From contig CM065690.1 of assembly GCA_017654935.2 (NCBI GenBank), positions 35,571,624-35,635,623 on the forward strand: DNA of 64,000 bases, written 5' to 3'. Position numbers and translations under genes: made by a program. The notes beneath the pieces were generated by a model. It was given only the letters and a program-made list of their open reading frames with translations, did no database searches and was not told the origin of the DNA. This document shows positions 12,769 through 23,934 of the stretch, piece after piece (position 1 is the stretch's first letter; each line of letters starts with the position of its first letter). Source of the stretch: Phymorhynchus buccinoides. Its lineage: Eukaryota; Mollusca; Gastropoda; Neogastropoda; Raphitomidae.

Positions 12769-13134
12769 ACAATTTAAACTATAATTTTCATGAAACTTTA
12801 CGTGGAAGCGGATAAGAAATTTTCGTTGTACTGTTTTCATGAGCGCTTCTGGTAAATCCAAGGGTTCAGTCTATCAGTTACACGATTTTTGTAGATTTTT
12901 TGATGAATGAAAAAGTCAATTCAATTTGGATACATTTCTAGTTTAGCTTCAGAAGCAGGCAATGTTCACATTTCTGCCCGCCAAGAACGAACATTTGTAA
13001 GAGAAAAGAACAGAGCCCATTGCTTTTCCGGTCGACAGATTATCGTTCTTGGCTGGCACAAATGTATTGCCCAGAAGCAACCGCCACGAAAACCTATCAA
13101 CTAACAAACGAGAAAGGGCGTAAAAGGGCCGCGA

Positions 13135-13411
13135 GGCCCACTTGCACTATGCTAAAACTGTTACTTCTACTGGTAGTGGCTCACAGGCAACGCGTTCGCC
13201 TCGTATGCAACAAACCCGGGATTGTGTCTGGCCGCAGCAGGTTTTTTTCGCCCCCCCCCGCTCATTTTCCACTAGACCCTAATATGGTCTGAATGCTAAC
13301 TCTTTCGGATGAGACAAAAACCGAGGTCCCGTGTGTCCATGCACTTCGCGCACATTAAATAACCCAGTGGCAGCGAAAAAGTTGTCATCTGGTCACAATT
13401 TATTCCCTCCC

Positions 13412-13472
<61 letters not shown>

Positions 13473-13605
13473 TTCCATCACACAAAAACCGAATGCAAAA
13501 AAAAAGGGTGGCGCTGCTGTTGCGGCGACGCCCTTTCTGGTAGTGTCTGTGACTATAACGTACCAAATACCGCCCCTCCCACCTCCTGAAAAAAAAATAC
13601 TACTA
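13135..13605 (+). mobile_element. tRNA-derived SINE, full-length type, plus strand
   Basis: The tRNA-like head at about 13170-13225 has 'tggctcacaggcaacgcg' in the A-box position. The body holds 'tatggtctgaatgctaac', 'gagacaaaaaccgaggtccc' and 'atgcacttcgcgcac'. The tail is 'tctgtgactataacgtaccaaatacc'. A 58-base C run (13413-13470) lies in the body. The family recurs at 3.4, 16.2, 16.9, 18.2, 22.7, 37.1, 40.8 and 60.5 kb. Confidence 0.8.
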
Positions 13606-13666
13606 AGAAAAAATACTTTCATTAAGAAGCAAATCTAATTTTGGTGTGCGTTGGCGAGGGAGAGCG

Positions 13667-13885
13667 TGTCGCAGTCAAAAGTGTAGCTCGTGCAAATCTG
13701 CCGCTCGCTACCATGAGTCTGTATTTGCGACATTGAGCATGAACCACAAATTTCACTTTTTTGTAGGGATAGGGTTAGGGTTAGGGTTAGGTAAATGGTT
13801 CAAGTAAAGAAAAAGTGAAATTTGTGGTTGTCGCAAATACAGACTCTTATAGTAGCGAGCGGCAGATTTGCACGAGCTACACGTT
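13667..13885. mobile_element. Foldback MITE enclosing TTAGGG repeats, copy 2
   Basis: Same architecture as 11402-11648 but inverted: arms with 'aaccacaaatttcactt' and 'agtgaaatttgtggttgtcg' around three GGGTTA units followed by 'ggtaaatggttcaagtaaag', which is the complement of copy 1. The outer arms have diverged (agctcgtgcaaatctgccgc). Confidence 0.87.
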
Positions 13886-13999
13886 GCTGAGAAACGGCCT
13901 CGAAATGGAGCGACACCTGGTGTCAAGGGCTAAGGACGGTAGCTCCACCTGAACAGCCCATTCCGTGAAAAAAACCTGGTCCCCTGTGTACTCAGTCAC

Positions 14000-14935
14000 T
14001 CACTCAAGTGTCTTTTTTCTCGCTGCATTTTCCTGCAACGTGAGCAGTACTCGAGCTGATTCTTCCTCGCTCTGCAGTCATTTGAGGTCAGCCTGAGGTC
14101 TTGAAAGAAAGGGGCCATATTAATAAAACCGTGTTCACTGGGTCAGGTCAGGTCAGGTCAAATTAGAGCAGCTAGGCCTCAGGGCCTCTCAAGTGTCCTT
14201 TCTCATAATTATATCATATCAGAGGTACGGCATATAGGCTTAGGTATCATTTTGCCCGCTGTTTCAAGTGATTCGTGTTTTTTTTGTTTTTTTTTTTTTT
14301 TTTTTTTTTATATTCCGGGCGCAACAAAGCGCGGCACCGTATTGCTTCTTACATTTAAATAATAGTAAAGGTTGTCTGGAAGCTAGGCCTATAATCCTCC
14401 CAGTGTCCGTTTTCTTTGTTTTAAACTGGTTAGTATTAGATACAAGTTTTATTTAAGCAGAAAGTGCGTTCCAGTAGTTAGTAACGGATGTCTGCTACAA
14501 TGCAGAACTAGTAATAGCAATTAGGGACTTGCTTCAATAACCTGGGCCTCGCGGCCTATAAGACAAGGTTTCATTCGCACTGTTTCCATTTCTTTTCACG
14601 AAAGGAGATAAACTGTCTAAGAAAGCAATAAGTCTTGCTCTTTCTGTCATAGATAATCTTCACGAGAAATTAATGTCGACATTACATTATTTTCTTAAAT
14701 AATAAATTAGGGCGTTTTGCTTTCCCCTGGTATTGTTTCCCATTCAGTCCTTTCCCCATCACATACGCATGCGCACGTGTGCGCGCACACACTCGCGTGC
14801 GTGGCCACAATGCTCCTCAATTATGGAAATTAGAGTAACTTTGATTTTTGTTTTCCACTTTAAAATCTCTTAATTAGTTTTGTTGCTCTTTGAAACAACT
14901 TTGTGTTTAGCGTAACCCGTTTCCACATATTCCTT
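14000..14935. other. Non-coding interval with GGTCA array
   Basis: No gene was recognised. 14138-14159 holds four consecutive GGTCA words ('gggtcaggtcaggtcaggtca'). A T run lies at about 14277-14310. Confidence 0.5.
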
Positions 14936-15047
14936 AGGTGATTTTCAACTTTTCATGTAACAACATGGTACTAGTTGTAATGTCCATGCATCGCACCTTG
15001 TTTCAGATCTCCGATACTATTCGCTTAAAACGAGATGACTATGGTCT

Positions 15048-15470
15048 TCAACGCTGTCACAGAGCCGTATTGTTCAACGTTGTCACAGAGCCGTATTGTT
15101 CAACGCTGTCACAGAGCCGTATTGTTCAACGCTGTCAGAGCCGTATTGTTCAACGCTGTCACAGAGCCGTATTGTTCAACGCTGTTACAGAGCCGTATTG
15201 TTCAACGCTGTCACAGAGCCGTATTGTTGAACGCTGTCACAGAGCCGTATTGTTCAAGGTTGTCACAGAGCCGTATTGTTCAACGCTGTCAGAGCCGTAT
15301 TGTTCAACGCTGTCACAGAGCCGTATTGTTCAACGCTGTTACAGAGCCGTATTGTTCAACGCTGTCACAGAGCCGTATTGTTGAACGCTGTCACAGAGCC
15401 GTATTGTTCAACGCTGTCACAGAGCCGTATTGTTCAACGCTGTCACAGAGCCGTATTGTTCAACGCTGCT
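15048..15470. repeat. 26-bp minisatellite (gagccgtattgttcaacgct)
   Basis: About 16 units of caacgctgtcacagagccgt followed by attgtt, with 23-bp variants lacking three bases and single-base variants (gaacg, caagg, gttac). The three overlapping open frames of 87-207 codons are products of this array because the unit has no stop in these frames. Confidence 0.93.
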
Positions 15471-15658
15471 ACGCACATCAGAGCTGTCATCTTCACCGGG
15501 CTAAGCTGTGGTGGTGTCATGCCGGAAGGATATGTCTGAATATCAGGTGGGTGGCCAAAAGGCCTGTTTCAATCCAACTTGTCTCAGATGGTATCAGCCA
15601 AGCCAACTTGGACATATCTGCATTTAGTCCTGTAAGAAGAGACAATATGTTCGCTTAA

Positions 15659-15900
15659 AACCCTTTCAACGCTAGCCATTCCTCAGCCAAAATTTACCAT
15701 TAAACTTACCCGGGTAGATAAAAGATTTCGTCTGCAATATTGTGGATTTCTCTGTGACATGCATAAAACAGGGCCTGTCCTTCCCTGCCCAAATTAAGAA
15801 CGTAAGGTCACTGGATACCAGACCCTCACTTGATGCCTTTTAGTGACCTGGGTGTCAAATCATTGTGGTGCCAAGAGGCGACAGTGGCGATGAAAGGGTT
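15659..15900. mobile_element. TTAA-flanked MITE (CCCTTTC), copy 1
   Basis: Terminal inverted repeats AACCCTTTCAACGC / GGCGATGAAAGGGTT, flanked by TTAA. The body words 'gatgccttttagtgac' and 'catgcataaaacagggcctg' recur in the other copies. TTAA targets are the hallmark of piggyBac-type elements. Confidence 0.88.
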
Positions 15901-16199
15901 TTAACAATCTGTTGACCTGTTTTAGTTTATCTGCCTGAGATAATAGTGCACTTGACTTGACTGAAGAAGCCTTGGTTGTGCTTTTCCCCCGTCTAGATTG
16001 AATAATCATCCGGCCATGTTGGAATAAAAGTGGATGCTGTCCAGAAGGAAATGGGAAGAACATTTTAAATGTTACAATAATTCATAACTGGGCTTACCTA
16101 TTAGAACATGTTCTGATTTATGCGTTTTATATGTTTGTTCAAATTCTGATTTAAGTATTTATTCATCGCATTGATATTTCATGCATTGTATTGGTATTA

Positions 16200-16352
16200 G
16201 CGCGGCGCCACCTTTTTTGTATGCGGTTTTGTGACTATGGGGGAGGGATAAATTGTGATAATGTGCGCGAAGTGCATGGGCCCACGGGACCTCGGTGTTT
16301 GTCGTCTCATCTGAAAGAGTTAGTGTTCAGACCATAAGGCTTAGTGGGAAGT
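16200..16352 (-). mobile_element. SINE body fragment
   Basis: It matches the reverse complement of 13250-13570 in order ('gcgcgaagtgcatggg', 'gggacctcggt', 'gtctcatctgaaagagttag', 'cagaccataag'). Confidence 0.75.
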
Positions 16353-16530
16353 TAACTGACGAAAACGAAAGCGATGATAATGATGATGATGATGTCCTGA
16401 TTTGGCAGAATCCACATTAATCCTGGTTAGAGGAGGTAATCTGTCCGCAGAGGGGAAAAAACATGTTAGGAAAATATTGAAAATACTCATCTTTGTAGCT
16501 TATTGAGTAATGTTTCCTGTTATTTCGTAG

Positions 16531-16654
16531 ACACCATGGGAAGAGGTTGTCCTCCCCCCCCCCACCCGCGATGACCACAATCCACATATTCACCGTCAAG
16601 CCAAACCTCAACAGTTGGTGAACATTGCAAGTGCTGTCTACTTTGCCTTCATCG
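16531..16654 (+). other. Exon-like segment, copy 1 of 3
   Basis: Acceptor 'cctgttatttcgtag' and donor ATCG|GTATGT enclose 124 bases open in one frame. It encodes a Pro-rich stretch, then DDHNPHIHRQAKPQQ, then LVNIASAVYFAFIG, which looks like a stalk entering a membrane helix. Similar segments lie at 18819-18943 and 19727-19850 on the same strand. The gene is not recognised, and no exons joining them were found. A C run of 10 lies within it, so the frame may be length-sensitive. Confidence 0.5.
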
Positions 16655-16874
16655 GTATGTTTTGTTTTCTTTTTACAGTTAAAACAATGTTGACAATTAA
16701 GATTCTATCTTTCGCCGTAGGGATGTCAAAAAATACGCTATTTTAGCTATGTAAGGAGTTGAAGCTACTATGAGTAGGTGCAATGGCATTGTTTTCTTTT
16801 TTTTTAGAATTCTGTGTATGCCTCTTAATAGCAAATACTTTTTCCTTCTGTAACGAATGTCTACTTCGTATGGC

Positions 16875-17238
16875 GTGGTACGTTCTGGTCATAAACACTG
16901 GGAAATTCGAGCTGCTTCCACATGGAAGGCACATCACCGCTAGTGCAGTTCCACCCTTTTGGGGGGTAATAAGAGCGGGAGATGTACATTCTAATCCGGG
17001 AAACTTAGCTATCAGTTTGATTGATACCAGGCAGTGGAACTCTCCCTGCCGTGGGTTATTTGCTGAGCGTACATCGCATCGGTCAGACTGGATTTAAGTC
17101 CCCAGCCGAAGGACTCTGCGTTCAGTGCGATTTTTCTCATCGAACTGGAAAGGGCGATGCTGGAATTCGAACCCAAGTCACCCACGCATTGAAATGTCAG
17201 TTGAACGCCCTGAGTATCCTGCCACCTTCCTCACATAA
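16875..17238 (-). mobile_element. tRNA-derived SINE, minus strand
   Basis: It ends in a tRNA-like head: B-box-like 'gctggaattcgaacccaag' and 'cctgagtatcctgccacc'. It shares 'ttagctatcagtttgattga.accaggcag' and 'ggtcagactggatttaagtcccc' with 18163-18598. Confidence 0.82.
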
Positions 17239-17889
17239 AGCTGTCTTAATTCAAATTATAAATTATTGGCCTCTGCAACTAGGGTTATGAACTCCCTTGA
17301 CAGTGAGAGTGAATCCCTTGTTAGTTAGTACTGAAAAGGGCATTCATTCTTACGAAAGGCAGCCATTTAGTGGCCTCAAATAGGGTTATTGGCGAGAGTT
17401 ATTCCCTTGTTTGGTCAGTACTCCAGCAGCTACCAAGGACATCCACTCCACCAAAACATGGTTGTTTCAGTGGCCAATAGGGGGCATAGGACCTGTTTGT
17501 AGTGCAGAATTGGTTCATGTCAGTCGCTTGTTTACAGTATTATCGTTCTGGGTAGGCCTTCTGGCAATATTAACATTTCTGAACCATCTTAGACGGAAAA
17601 AGTGCTGTCTCTATAGGGGATTTGAAGAATGAAAATATCACTTTTTCCGTCAAAAAATTCACCAATATTTTCTGTCCCGGATAGTACACTTGACACTTGG
17701 AGCGCAAGTGAAATTATAGTGCGCGTGCACTACAACTGCACTTATACCGTTTTGGGTTGCACTTGTACCGTTTTGGGTTGAGGGGAAGAAATGTTAATAT
17801 TGCCGGCCTTCTTTCAGTCATGCATTTCATTGAATAAGTCAAAGTAATTAATAAATAAAACGTTTAAAAAAAGTGGGTTTAGGGAAGCA

Positions 17890-18165
17890 TACATTTGTTA
17901 CCACATACCGATATTTCCACACAGCATTGGTACCACATGCCATTAGACCCACATACCGTTGTTGCCACAAAATGTGGGACTAAAGGTACGTGGGAACAAA
18001 GGTATGTGGTACCAATGGTGTGTGGTAGCTGTTGCATTTTTTTCCTTTTTTTCCATTCACAATCAGAATTGTACGAATAGTGGTGTAGGACTAGTTGTAT
18101 CACTAGTCACACATACTATTCCCACAATTATGGGACCAACGGTATGTGAATCCACTGATATGTAT
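17890..18165. repeat. Inverted array of ACCACATACC / GGTATGTGGT words
   Basis: 'ttaccacataccg', 'ggtaccacatgcc' and 'cccacataccgttg' at 17898-17965 face 'ggtacgtgggaacaaaggta' and 'tgtggtaccaatggtgtgtg' at 17990-18030. A weaker set at 18100-18150 resumes at 18604-18640 beyond the SINE. It looks like a foldback element split by SINE insertion. Confidence 0.55.
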
Positions 18166-18287
18166 TTGGTATAGTATTTTGGTATTTGGTATATTCTAGT
18201 CACAGAGAGTTATCTCTGTGAAATTCGGGCTGCTCTCCCCCGGAAAGAGCGTCGCCTCAAGTGCAGCGTTTATCCAATTGTTTTTGT

Positions 18288-18325
<38 letters not shown>

Positions 18326-18598
18326 GGAAAAACCTAGCTATCAATTTGGCCATGCCAGGCAGCGGGATTTCTCCATGCTCTTACCAACTTTCAACTGCCG
18401 TGGGATTTTTACGTGCGTAAAGCGCACGGGTCAGACTAGCTTTAAGTCCCCATCCGAAGGAATGGACGTTCAGTTCGATGTTCCCGTCAAACTAGGAAGA
18501 AAGGACGAGGCCGGGATTCGAATCCGGGTCACTCGCGTTGCAGTCACGCATTACATTTGGCAGGCGAACGTCTTAACCGCTCTGCCACCTTTCTCCCT
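18163..18598 (-). mobile_element. tRNA-derived SINE, minus strand, best-preserved head
   Basis: The minus strand starts 'ggtggcagagcggttaagac', a good A-box region, and then has 'ggattcgaatcccgg' as B-box with T-arm pairing. The tail end on the plus strand is 'tggtatttggtatattctag'. A run of about 36 G (18288-18323) interrupts the body. Confidence 0.87.
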
Positions 18599-18818
18599 GT
18601 AATACTGAGTGTGAGACCAACGGTAGCCTATGTGGTAAAAAAAAGTGCTTCCTGGATTAGCAACATTTGGGAAGACGATTTTCATAACAAAAATCTGTAA
18701 CCTTTACAAATAATTATAAGCATACAAAATGGAAAATACTGTTGTGTGCCTATTTAGCTAATTATGTATTTTAAAAAATACTCTGGTATTTAGCTAATCG
18801 TTTCTTTCCTGTTGTTAG

Positions 18819-18943
18819 GGCCTACATATAGACGCCTTTGGGACGAGACTGTCACCCCTGCTGACCCCAGTCCACAGAGTCACCGTCACACCAAACTATC
18901 ACAACAGTTGGTGTTGCAAGTGCTGTCTGCCTCGCCTTCATAG
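18819..18943 (+). other. Exon-like segment, copy 2 of 3 (frame broken)
   Basis: Acceptor '...cctgttgttag' and donor ATAG|GTAGGT enclose 125 bases. It matches copy 1 through 'ccacagagtcaccgtca.accaaa', 'caacagttggtg', 'gcaagtgctgtct' and 'gccttcat'. A 4-base loss after 'cagttggtg' shifts the frame and gives a stop at the end, so this copy appears non-functional. Confidence 0.45.
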
Positions 18944-19038
18944 GTAGGTTTTATTTGTTTTTCTTTCTACAGTGCAAAAAAACAAAAAAACGGTGACATT
19001 TTGTCTCGTTCAGATGTTTCTCAATCCTGTATAAGAGC

Positions 19039-19298
19039 AAAGACTGTACAGGGGAAGATAAACATCCGGTCTCTTTTCCCTATATGAGTAGTGAGGACAG
19101 AAACACTGGTTATGTCCCTTTGAAACGTGACACATTTTACACATCGATAGGCCAGTTGAATTCTCCGTTCAAGTTCCAGTCCCGAGTTTTTGGATAGCCT
19201 CCACTGTGAATAGTGTACACGTCCGCACTAACGATAACTATCAGCCCGGTTCGCCGAGCTTTTAAGTAATCCATCTTACCCTTTTAGAATATCTTTGA
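19039..19298 (-). mobile_element. Outer repeat element, uninterrupted copy
   Basis: Reverse complement of the 10-kb copy without the 274-base insert. It gives the empty site ('ccctatatgagtagtg') for the MITE at 10250-10523. Confidence 0.82.
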
Positions 19299-19726
19299 TA
19301 AGAGGCACAGAACGTAATGTTTCGTTTTAAAACCTGTCTTAAATACAGAATGTATACACGAACCGGCTTTTGGTTTGTTTGTTTATTTGTTGCTTCTGTT
19401 TTTGTTTGTTGCATAGCAAAACGTCTCTTTTTAGTTTAAAAAAAGCCTTTTTTAAATTCTAAATTCAGACTTTTAAACTGTTGGCCTAGGTGGATGTTGA
19501 CGACGACGATGATGATGATGATGATGATGATGATGAAAATAGTGATTTTTCTAACATTATTCAGTCGATTTTTCGCATCATAATACTAAGCCTACTTTGA
19601 TTTTTATTGAATAAATCTTAGAAACCAATGCATACAATTAAACAAGTAGCTGCATTATTTATAACATTCAATTATAAATGTTGTTTTGCTGTGCTAATTT
19701 TGATTTCATTACCTGTTATTGTGTAG

Positions 19727-19850
19727 ATACCACTGAAAGTCCCCCTGATGACCACAATCCACAGATGCACCGGAGCCCCAAACCTCACGTCTGTACGTCC
19801 CTCATCCTCGATGTTTCACGTGCTATCTGGTTTTTCCCTGCCTTGCCTTG
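19727..19850 (+). other. Exon-like segment, copy 3 of 3
   Basis: Acceptor 'cctgttattgtgtag' and donor CTTG|GTAAGC enclose 124 bases. It shares 'ctgatgaccacaatccaca' and 'caccg.a.ccccaaacctca' with copy 1. One frame reads TTESPPDDHNPQMHRSPKPH followed by a hydrophobic stretch ending FFPALPW. It lies 0.9 kb after copy 2. Confidence 0.5.
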
Positions 19851-20180
19851 GTAAGCTTTCCTTTTTGACTTTGCGATGCATTTTAAGGATACAATTATGT
19901 TTATAACTCCATAGTGTGCAGGCAGTATTCGTCAATTTACAATATAAATGTTATTTGACATTCTTACAAAACTGCGTACATATTATGCTCTGTCTCAACA
20001 GTAACTTGCCAGTTCTATGATCTTTAAAAAACACGCATTTAAAAAAACAGCCTTGTAAATAATAGCTACACCCTTTTTTTGTTTCCCTCACAACAAACTG
20101 AAACCAAACTAATAAAGGTTTAACCTGTTTGTCTGCATGTCTTTTTTTCTAATAATAATGCACAGCATGCGATTATTTAA

Positions 20181-20420
20181 CCCTTTCACCGCCAGCCATA
20201 TTTCAGCCAAGCATTTCCATTACATTTACCTGGGAGAGAACAAAATCCATTTGCAGTATTGGGGATTCTTCTGTGACATATATAAAAACAAGGTCTATCC
20301 TTACTTCCCAAAACTAAGACAATATGGTCTTTGGATAATTGACCCCAATTTGATGCCTTTTAGTGACATAGGTGTTAAATCACTGTGGTGCTAAAATGCG
20401 ACTTTGGCGGTGAAAGGGTT
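20181..20420. mobile_element. TTAA-flanked MITE (CCCTTTC), copy 2
   Basis: Starts at TTAA|CCCTTTCACCGCC and ends GGCGGTGAAAGGGTT. The right flank is TTCAA, a decayed target site. The internal 'gatgccttttagtgacatag' is shared by the family. Confidence 0.88.
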
Positions 20421-21004
20421 CAAGTTGATTCGATATACACTATCTCAAAATTTACATTGCCCCGTTTGTTTGTTTTCCTGTGCAGATTACAAAAAAAAGA
20501 GGATATTTCTTCCTCTTCTCAAAACGATCCGATTTTTTCGGGGTGTCTGTGCACGGTGTTTCAAAACGTTTCATCCCGTCTTTGAACTCCAACCAAGGCT
20601 CAACACTGTTCTACATTTCACCCCGTACGATACGAAAGTGACGGCTGTGTGTCGTCAAAACCGTGTCGAACCGTCTTTATTTTATGACTTTTCATTTTCA
20701 GATTGTTTGCTACACAAAGGCATGCTACTGTTTCTATTCTTTGCATTGTCATTTCTGGTTGTTTTCAACTGACCAACAAGGTGTGAAACGGACAATGGCG
20801 TTGCTGGACTGCATAGAGCTAGTGGCGCGTGATCAACCCACCAGTGTGTTCTTTGATGGGTACATAACTATGTTTTGTAGTCGGTTTCATCGTCATGTGG
20901 TAATTCTTCAAAACCCCAAATCAATACCCAACGTCATCTAAACTGTCGTCATTGCTTTTGTCATCGTCCTTACCGTCACTATCGTTGTTATCGACACAAT
21001 CATC

Positions 21005-21200
21005 AAAGTGCCGTCGTCGTCGTCTCCACCTTCGTCGTCGTCTCCACCTTCGTCGCCAACATCGTGTCGTCGTCGTCGTCGTCATCGTGAAGTTATAATC
21101 GTCAACAAGAAAACCATCTTTAAAGATACTCATCGTCGTCGTCGTCTTCATCGTCGTCTTCATCGTCGTCTTCATCGTCGTCTTCAATGTCCGTATCATC
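21005..21200. repeat. (CGT)n-rich trinucleotide tract
   Basis: Interrupted CGT/CTT blocks ('gtcgtcgtcg', 'catcgtcgtcttcatcgtcg'). The Arg/Ser and Asp-rich open frames are artefacts. Confidence 0.9.
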
Positions 21201-21586
21201 GTCAGCGTAATCGCCCAAAAAGAGAAAAAAAAAGGAAACGCTAAAAACGGTGTCAATGTCATTTTTGTCTTCATTCTGGTTCTCGTGATTAGAATATAAA
21301 AACAAGGTATAGGTCAAGATGTGCCCCCCCTCCCCTACATTTCTCGGTTAATTCCATTTTTCCGTTTTTGCCTTTCTTACCAAACATGAAGCTGTATTTT
21401 ATGAACATCATCAGCTAATTATCTTTGTTCAATAATTAATTGCAGTCATGATAAAGACCATTATCTAATAGGACCCCCCCACCCCCCCCTATGTAGTGCA
21501 GTACATCGCGGCATTTGTCACAGTCGTGGTTCATTGCGTTTTCCCGTCTTATATCTTATAGAGGGTAGGGGTAGGGTTAGTATTCC

Positions 21587-21589
<3 letters not shown>

Positions 21590-21678
<89 letters not shown>
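21590..21678. repeat. (CT)n microsatellite at a LINE 3' end
   Basis: Pure CT for about 85 bases, joined directly to the 3' end of the LINE fragment on its right. Confidence 0.95.
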
Positions 21679-21680
<2 letters not shown>

Positions 21681-22251
21681 GCGTTCGACGTTGGCCATTC
21701 TAAATCTTCAGTCCGGCAGATGCCACGAATGTTGTCGTGAGTTTCAGGTTGGTGGCTGCGCCCCACAGCTTGGTGTGTAGATCTGTCCCCTCCGGCCAGG
21801 TCTGGTTCCTTTGGACTGTATATAGGGGGCAATCCTGGAGAATGTGGGCTGGGGTCTGGTCGGACTGTGCACAATCACACAGTGCAGAGTCAGCTAGGTG
21901 CAGTCTTCTCAGGTGGGCTCGTAGACCGCAATGGCCAGTACGCAGGCGGTAGATGACTGTGACCTTGCGTCTGTTCAGTTGCTTGATGGCATCAGCTTTG
22001 GTGTTGTAGCCATCATTTCTGCGTTGCCAATCACTTCTTGCCTGGTGTTTCAGAAGCGTCTTTGCCTCATTGTATGATAGTGGCACCTGCGACTGTTGGA
22101 GAGCACTGCCAGCCTTTGCAAGACTGTCAGCTCGCTCTTTGCCAGGGATGCCACAGTGGGCTGGTATCCACTGAATGATGGTCTGCCGCCTGTTGGAGAG
22201 CTGATGTAGGTTGGTCTGCAGCTCTCTGATGGTCGCAGGTGCCACTGTCAT
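21679..22251 (-). mobile_element. 5'-truncated non-LTR retrotransposon: RNase H end and C-terminal zinc knuckle
   Basis: An open frame of about 183 codons ends at 21700. It starts within the RNase H domain (IIQWIPAHCGIPGKERADSL carries the late catalytic His/Asp region) and has a cysteine-histidine knuckle (CDCAQSDQTPAHILQDCP) typical of I/Jockey-type ORF2 ends. The reverse transcriptase is missing through 5' truncation at 22251. No stop interrupts the remaining frame, so the insertion is fairly young. It is not the same family as the LINE at 49-52 kb. Confidence 0.88.
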
Positions 22252-22355
22252 ACAACGTCGTCGTCAAAATGCTACATTTTTATCAATGGTCCTCGTAGTT
22301 CTCATCAGTCATTGTATGTATTATTCCATTGCATTAATTGTAAAAACCAATTAGT

Positions 22356-22565
22356 CGATGGCTTGGAGTCGAAACGGACCATCTAAATATAGTCCATTGA
22401 CATTATTGAACTTATTACGAAAACTGATAGCTTGTATAAAAATAGACTGCTGAAATATAAAAAGCAAAAACCCCTTTTTTATATTTCTGCAGTCATTGTT
22501 TGATACAAGTTATTAGTTTTTGTAATTGTTCAATAATGATAGTTCGTTTTGACTCCAAGCCATCG
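22356..22565. mobile_element. Foldback MITE with about 100-bp arms
   Basis: The left arm begins CGATGGCTTGGAGTCGAAAC and the right arm ends GTTTTGACTCCAAGCCATCG. Pairing continues through 'cattattgaac' and 'gcttgtat' to the centre near 22470. Confidence 0.85.
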
Positions 22566-22734
22566 TTACAAGTATGCCCGCAGTAGCGGTCAAAATACGC
22601 ATTATTGTTTCACTCCTTTCCCATGGCAACAGAGTCGTGCGCCAGTAGTATGAACACATAGGACTATATTGCTACGGGGGAAATCGTGAAAAATAACCTG
22701 AATTTCGACCATAAATAAACTGGTGTTAATGATT

Positions 22735-22978
22735 GGATATTAGGTATTGAGTACTTTATAGTCGGAGGTGTCTATGTGAAATTCGGGTTGCTCCTCACCT
22801 GGAGAGCGCGTCGCAGCCAGAGGCGCGCCACCATTTTTTGTGTGCATGCGATTGTTGTGTAATTGATGAGGAAGGTAGTGCAAAGTGAGAGGAAAAAACC
22901 TCTGTACCCAGGTTCGAACTCGGGTTTACTTGACACAAGGCGAACGCGTTTCCTCTGTGCCATTCTACACATCTGATG
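22735..22978 (-). mobile_element. tRNA-derived SINE, minus strand
   Basis: The head on the minus strand is 'gaatggcacagaggaaacgc' (A-box) and 'acccgagttcgaacctgggt' (B-box with pairing T-arm). The tail 'aaattcgggttgctcctcac' and 'ggagagcgcgtcgcagcc' is shared with the other SINEs. Confidence 0.85.
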
Positions 22979-23499
22979 ATATGTTTACATGTTGTATTGT
23001 CTTGTTCATTACCATAGATGCTTATTGTCTCAATTCACCATTCGATAAACTAGTGTGTGTGTGGGTGTTTTTCGGAACACCCATCAGTGTCAAATCCTCT
23101 GAAAAAGCGAAAATTGTATGTTATGCAAAAGTTAAAAACTTATGGTGGTTCTGCTTTGCTGTATATATCATATTTTTGTCATGGTTGTCATAGTCTTATA
23201 TGCCTTTTGTGGCGATTATTTAATTTAAGACTGATATATGAAAATGTCGCAAAATTGTTCTAGCATGGGCAAGAACATTTCTCTTATCTATGAGGAATGA
23301 TAAACGTAATCGGTTTTAAGATTTTATGTTCATGTCAAAAGGTTTTCAAAGCTTGAAAGTTGACACACTGAGCCATAGATCAACAGAAACAATCACTATC
23401 TGTTCCCATCATGATCCCTCTGTTCTAATCCAATGGCTCATCGCTTGGTTTTAGCGTCTTATACTACTGTGTATCATCGTGTTTATTTTACTTTCTTAT

Positions 23500-23615
23500 G
23501 ATTCATTATTTGTTTGCCTTTAATGTTCTTATCAATGTAAAGCGCACTGAGCTCATGTGAGAAAGAGCGCTATATAAATTCCCATTATTATTATTATTAT
23601 TATTAAATTACTGCC
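23500..23615 (+). mobile_element. LINE/SINE 3' tail, plus strand
   Basis: 'atgtaaagcgcactgagctc ... gagcgctatataaattcc' followed by (ATT)n. This is the usual 3' end of CR1/L2-type retrotransposons. No coding part remains. Confidence 0.7.
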
Positions 23616-23644
23616 TTTTCCCAAATGTCTGTGCTTCTGTTTAT

Positions 23645-23645
<1 letters not shown>

Positions 23646-23682
<37 letters not shown>
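23646..23682. repeat. G homopolymer, about 37 bases
   Basis: Unbroken G run. 22980-23500 and 23690-23930 show no recognisable gene. Confidence 0.9.
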
Positions 23683-23683
<1 letters not shown>

Positions 23684-23934
23684 GCGGCCGAACCTTTCCT
23701 AGAACCATCTCCTACTCGCTCTGAATTATTGAATTGCCTATATTGTTTTTTCCAATTTCTCCTTAAAAACTTGTTTCATTTCTGAAGCTTTACGAAATGT
23801 GAATATTCGGGTTTTTTTTGGGTTTTAATTCCTAAATGTCGGAACGTTTGGGAAATGTGAACATTATAATATCCTATGTGCACAATCATTTACAAGTGAT
23901 GTAAACATATTTGTTTAACGTTATAATTAATTGC

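Noticed and set aside
15035..15658. 207-codon open frame with repeated AVTEPYCSTLSQSRIVQRC-like text
   Set aside because: It is the 26-bp minisatellite read in rotating frames; three frames are open at once.
18480..18598. A tRNA gene on the minus strand
   Set aside because: A- and B-box-like sequences are present but no full cloverleaf with paired acceptor stem was found, and the sequence continues as a dispersed SINE with copies elsewhere.
20404..20772. 122-codon frame starting in MITE copy 2 as the cytoplasmic-tail exon of the exon-triplet gene
   Set aside because: An acceptor (tttcctgtgcag) is present, but the phase that fits copy 3 gives an immediate stop in the preferred frame, and the alternative frame is not supported by similarity.
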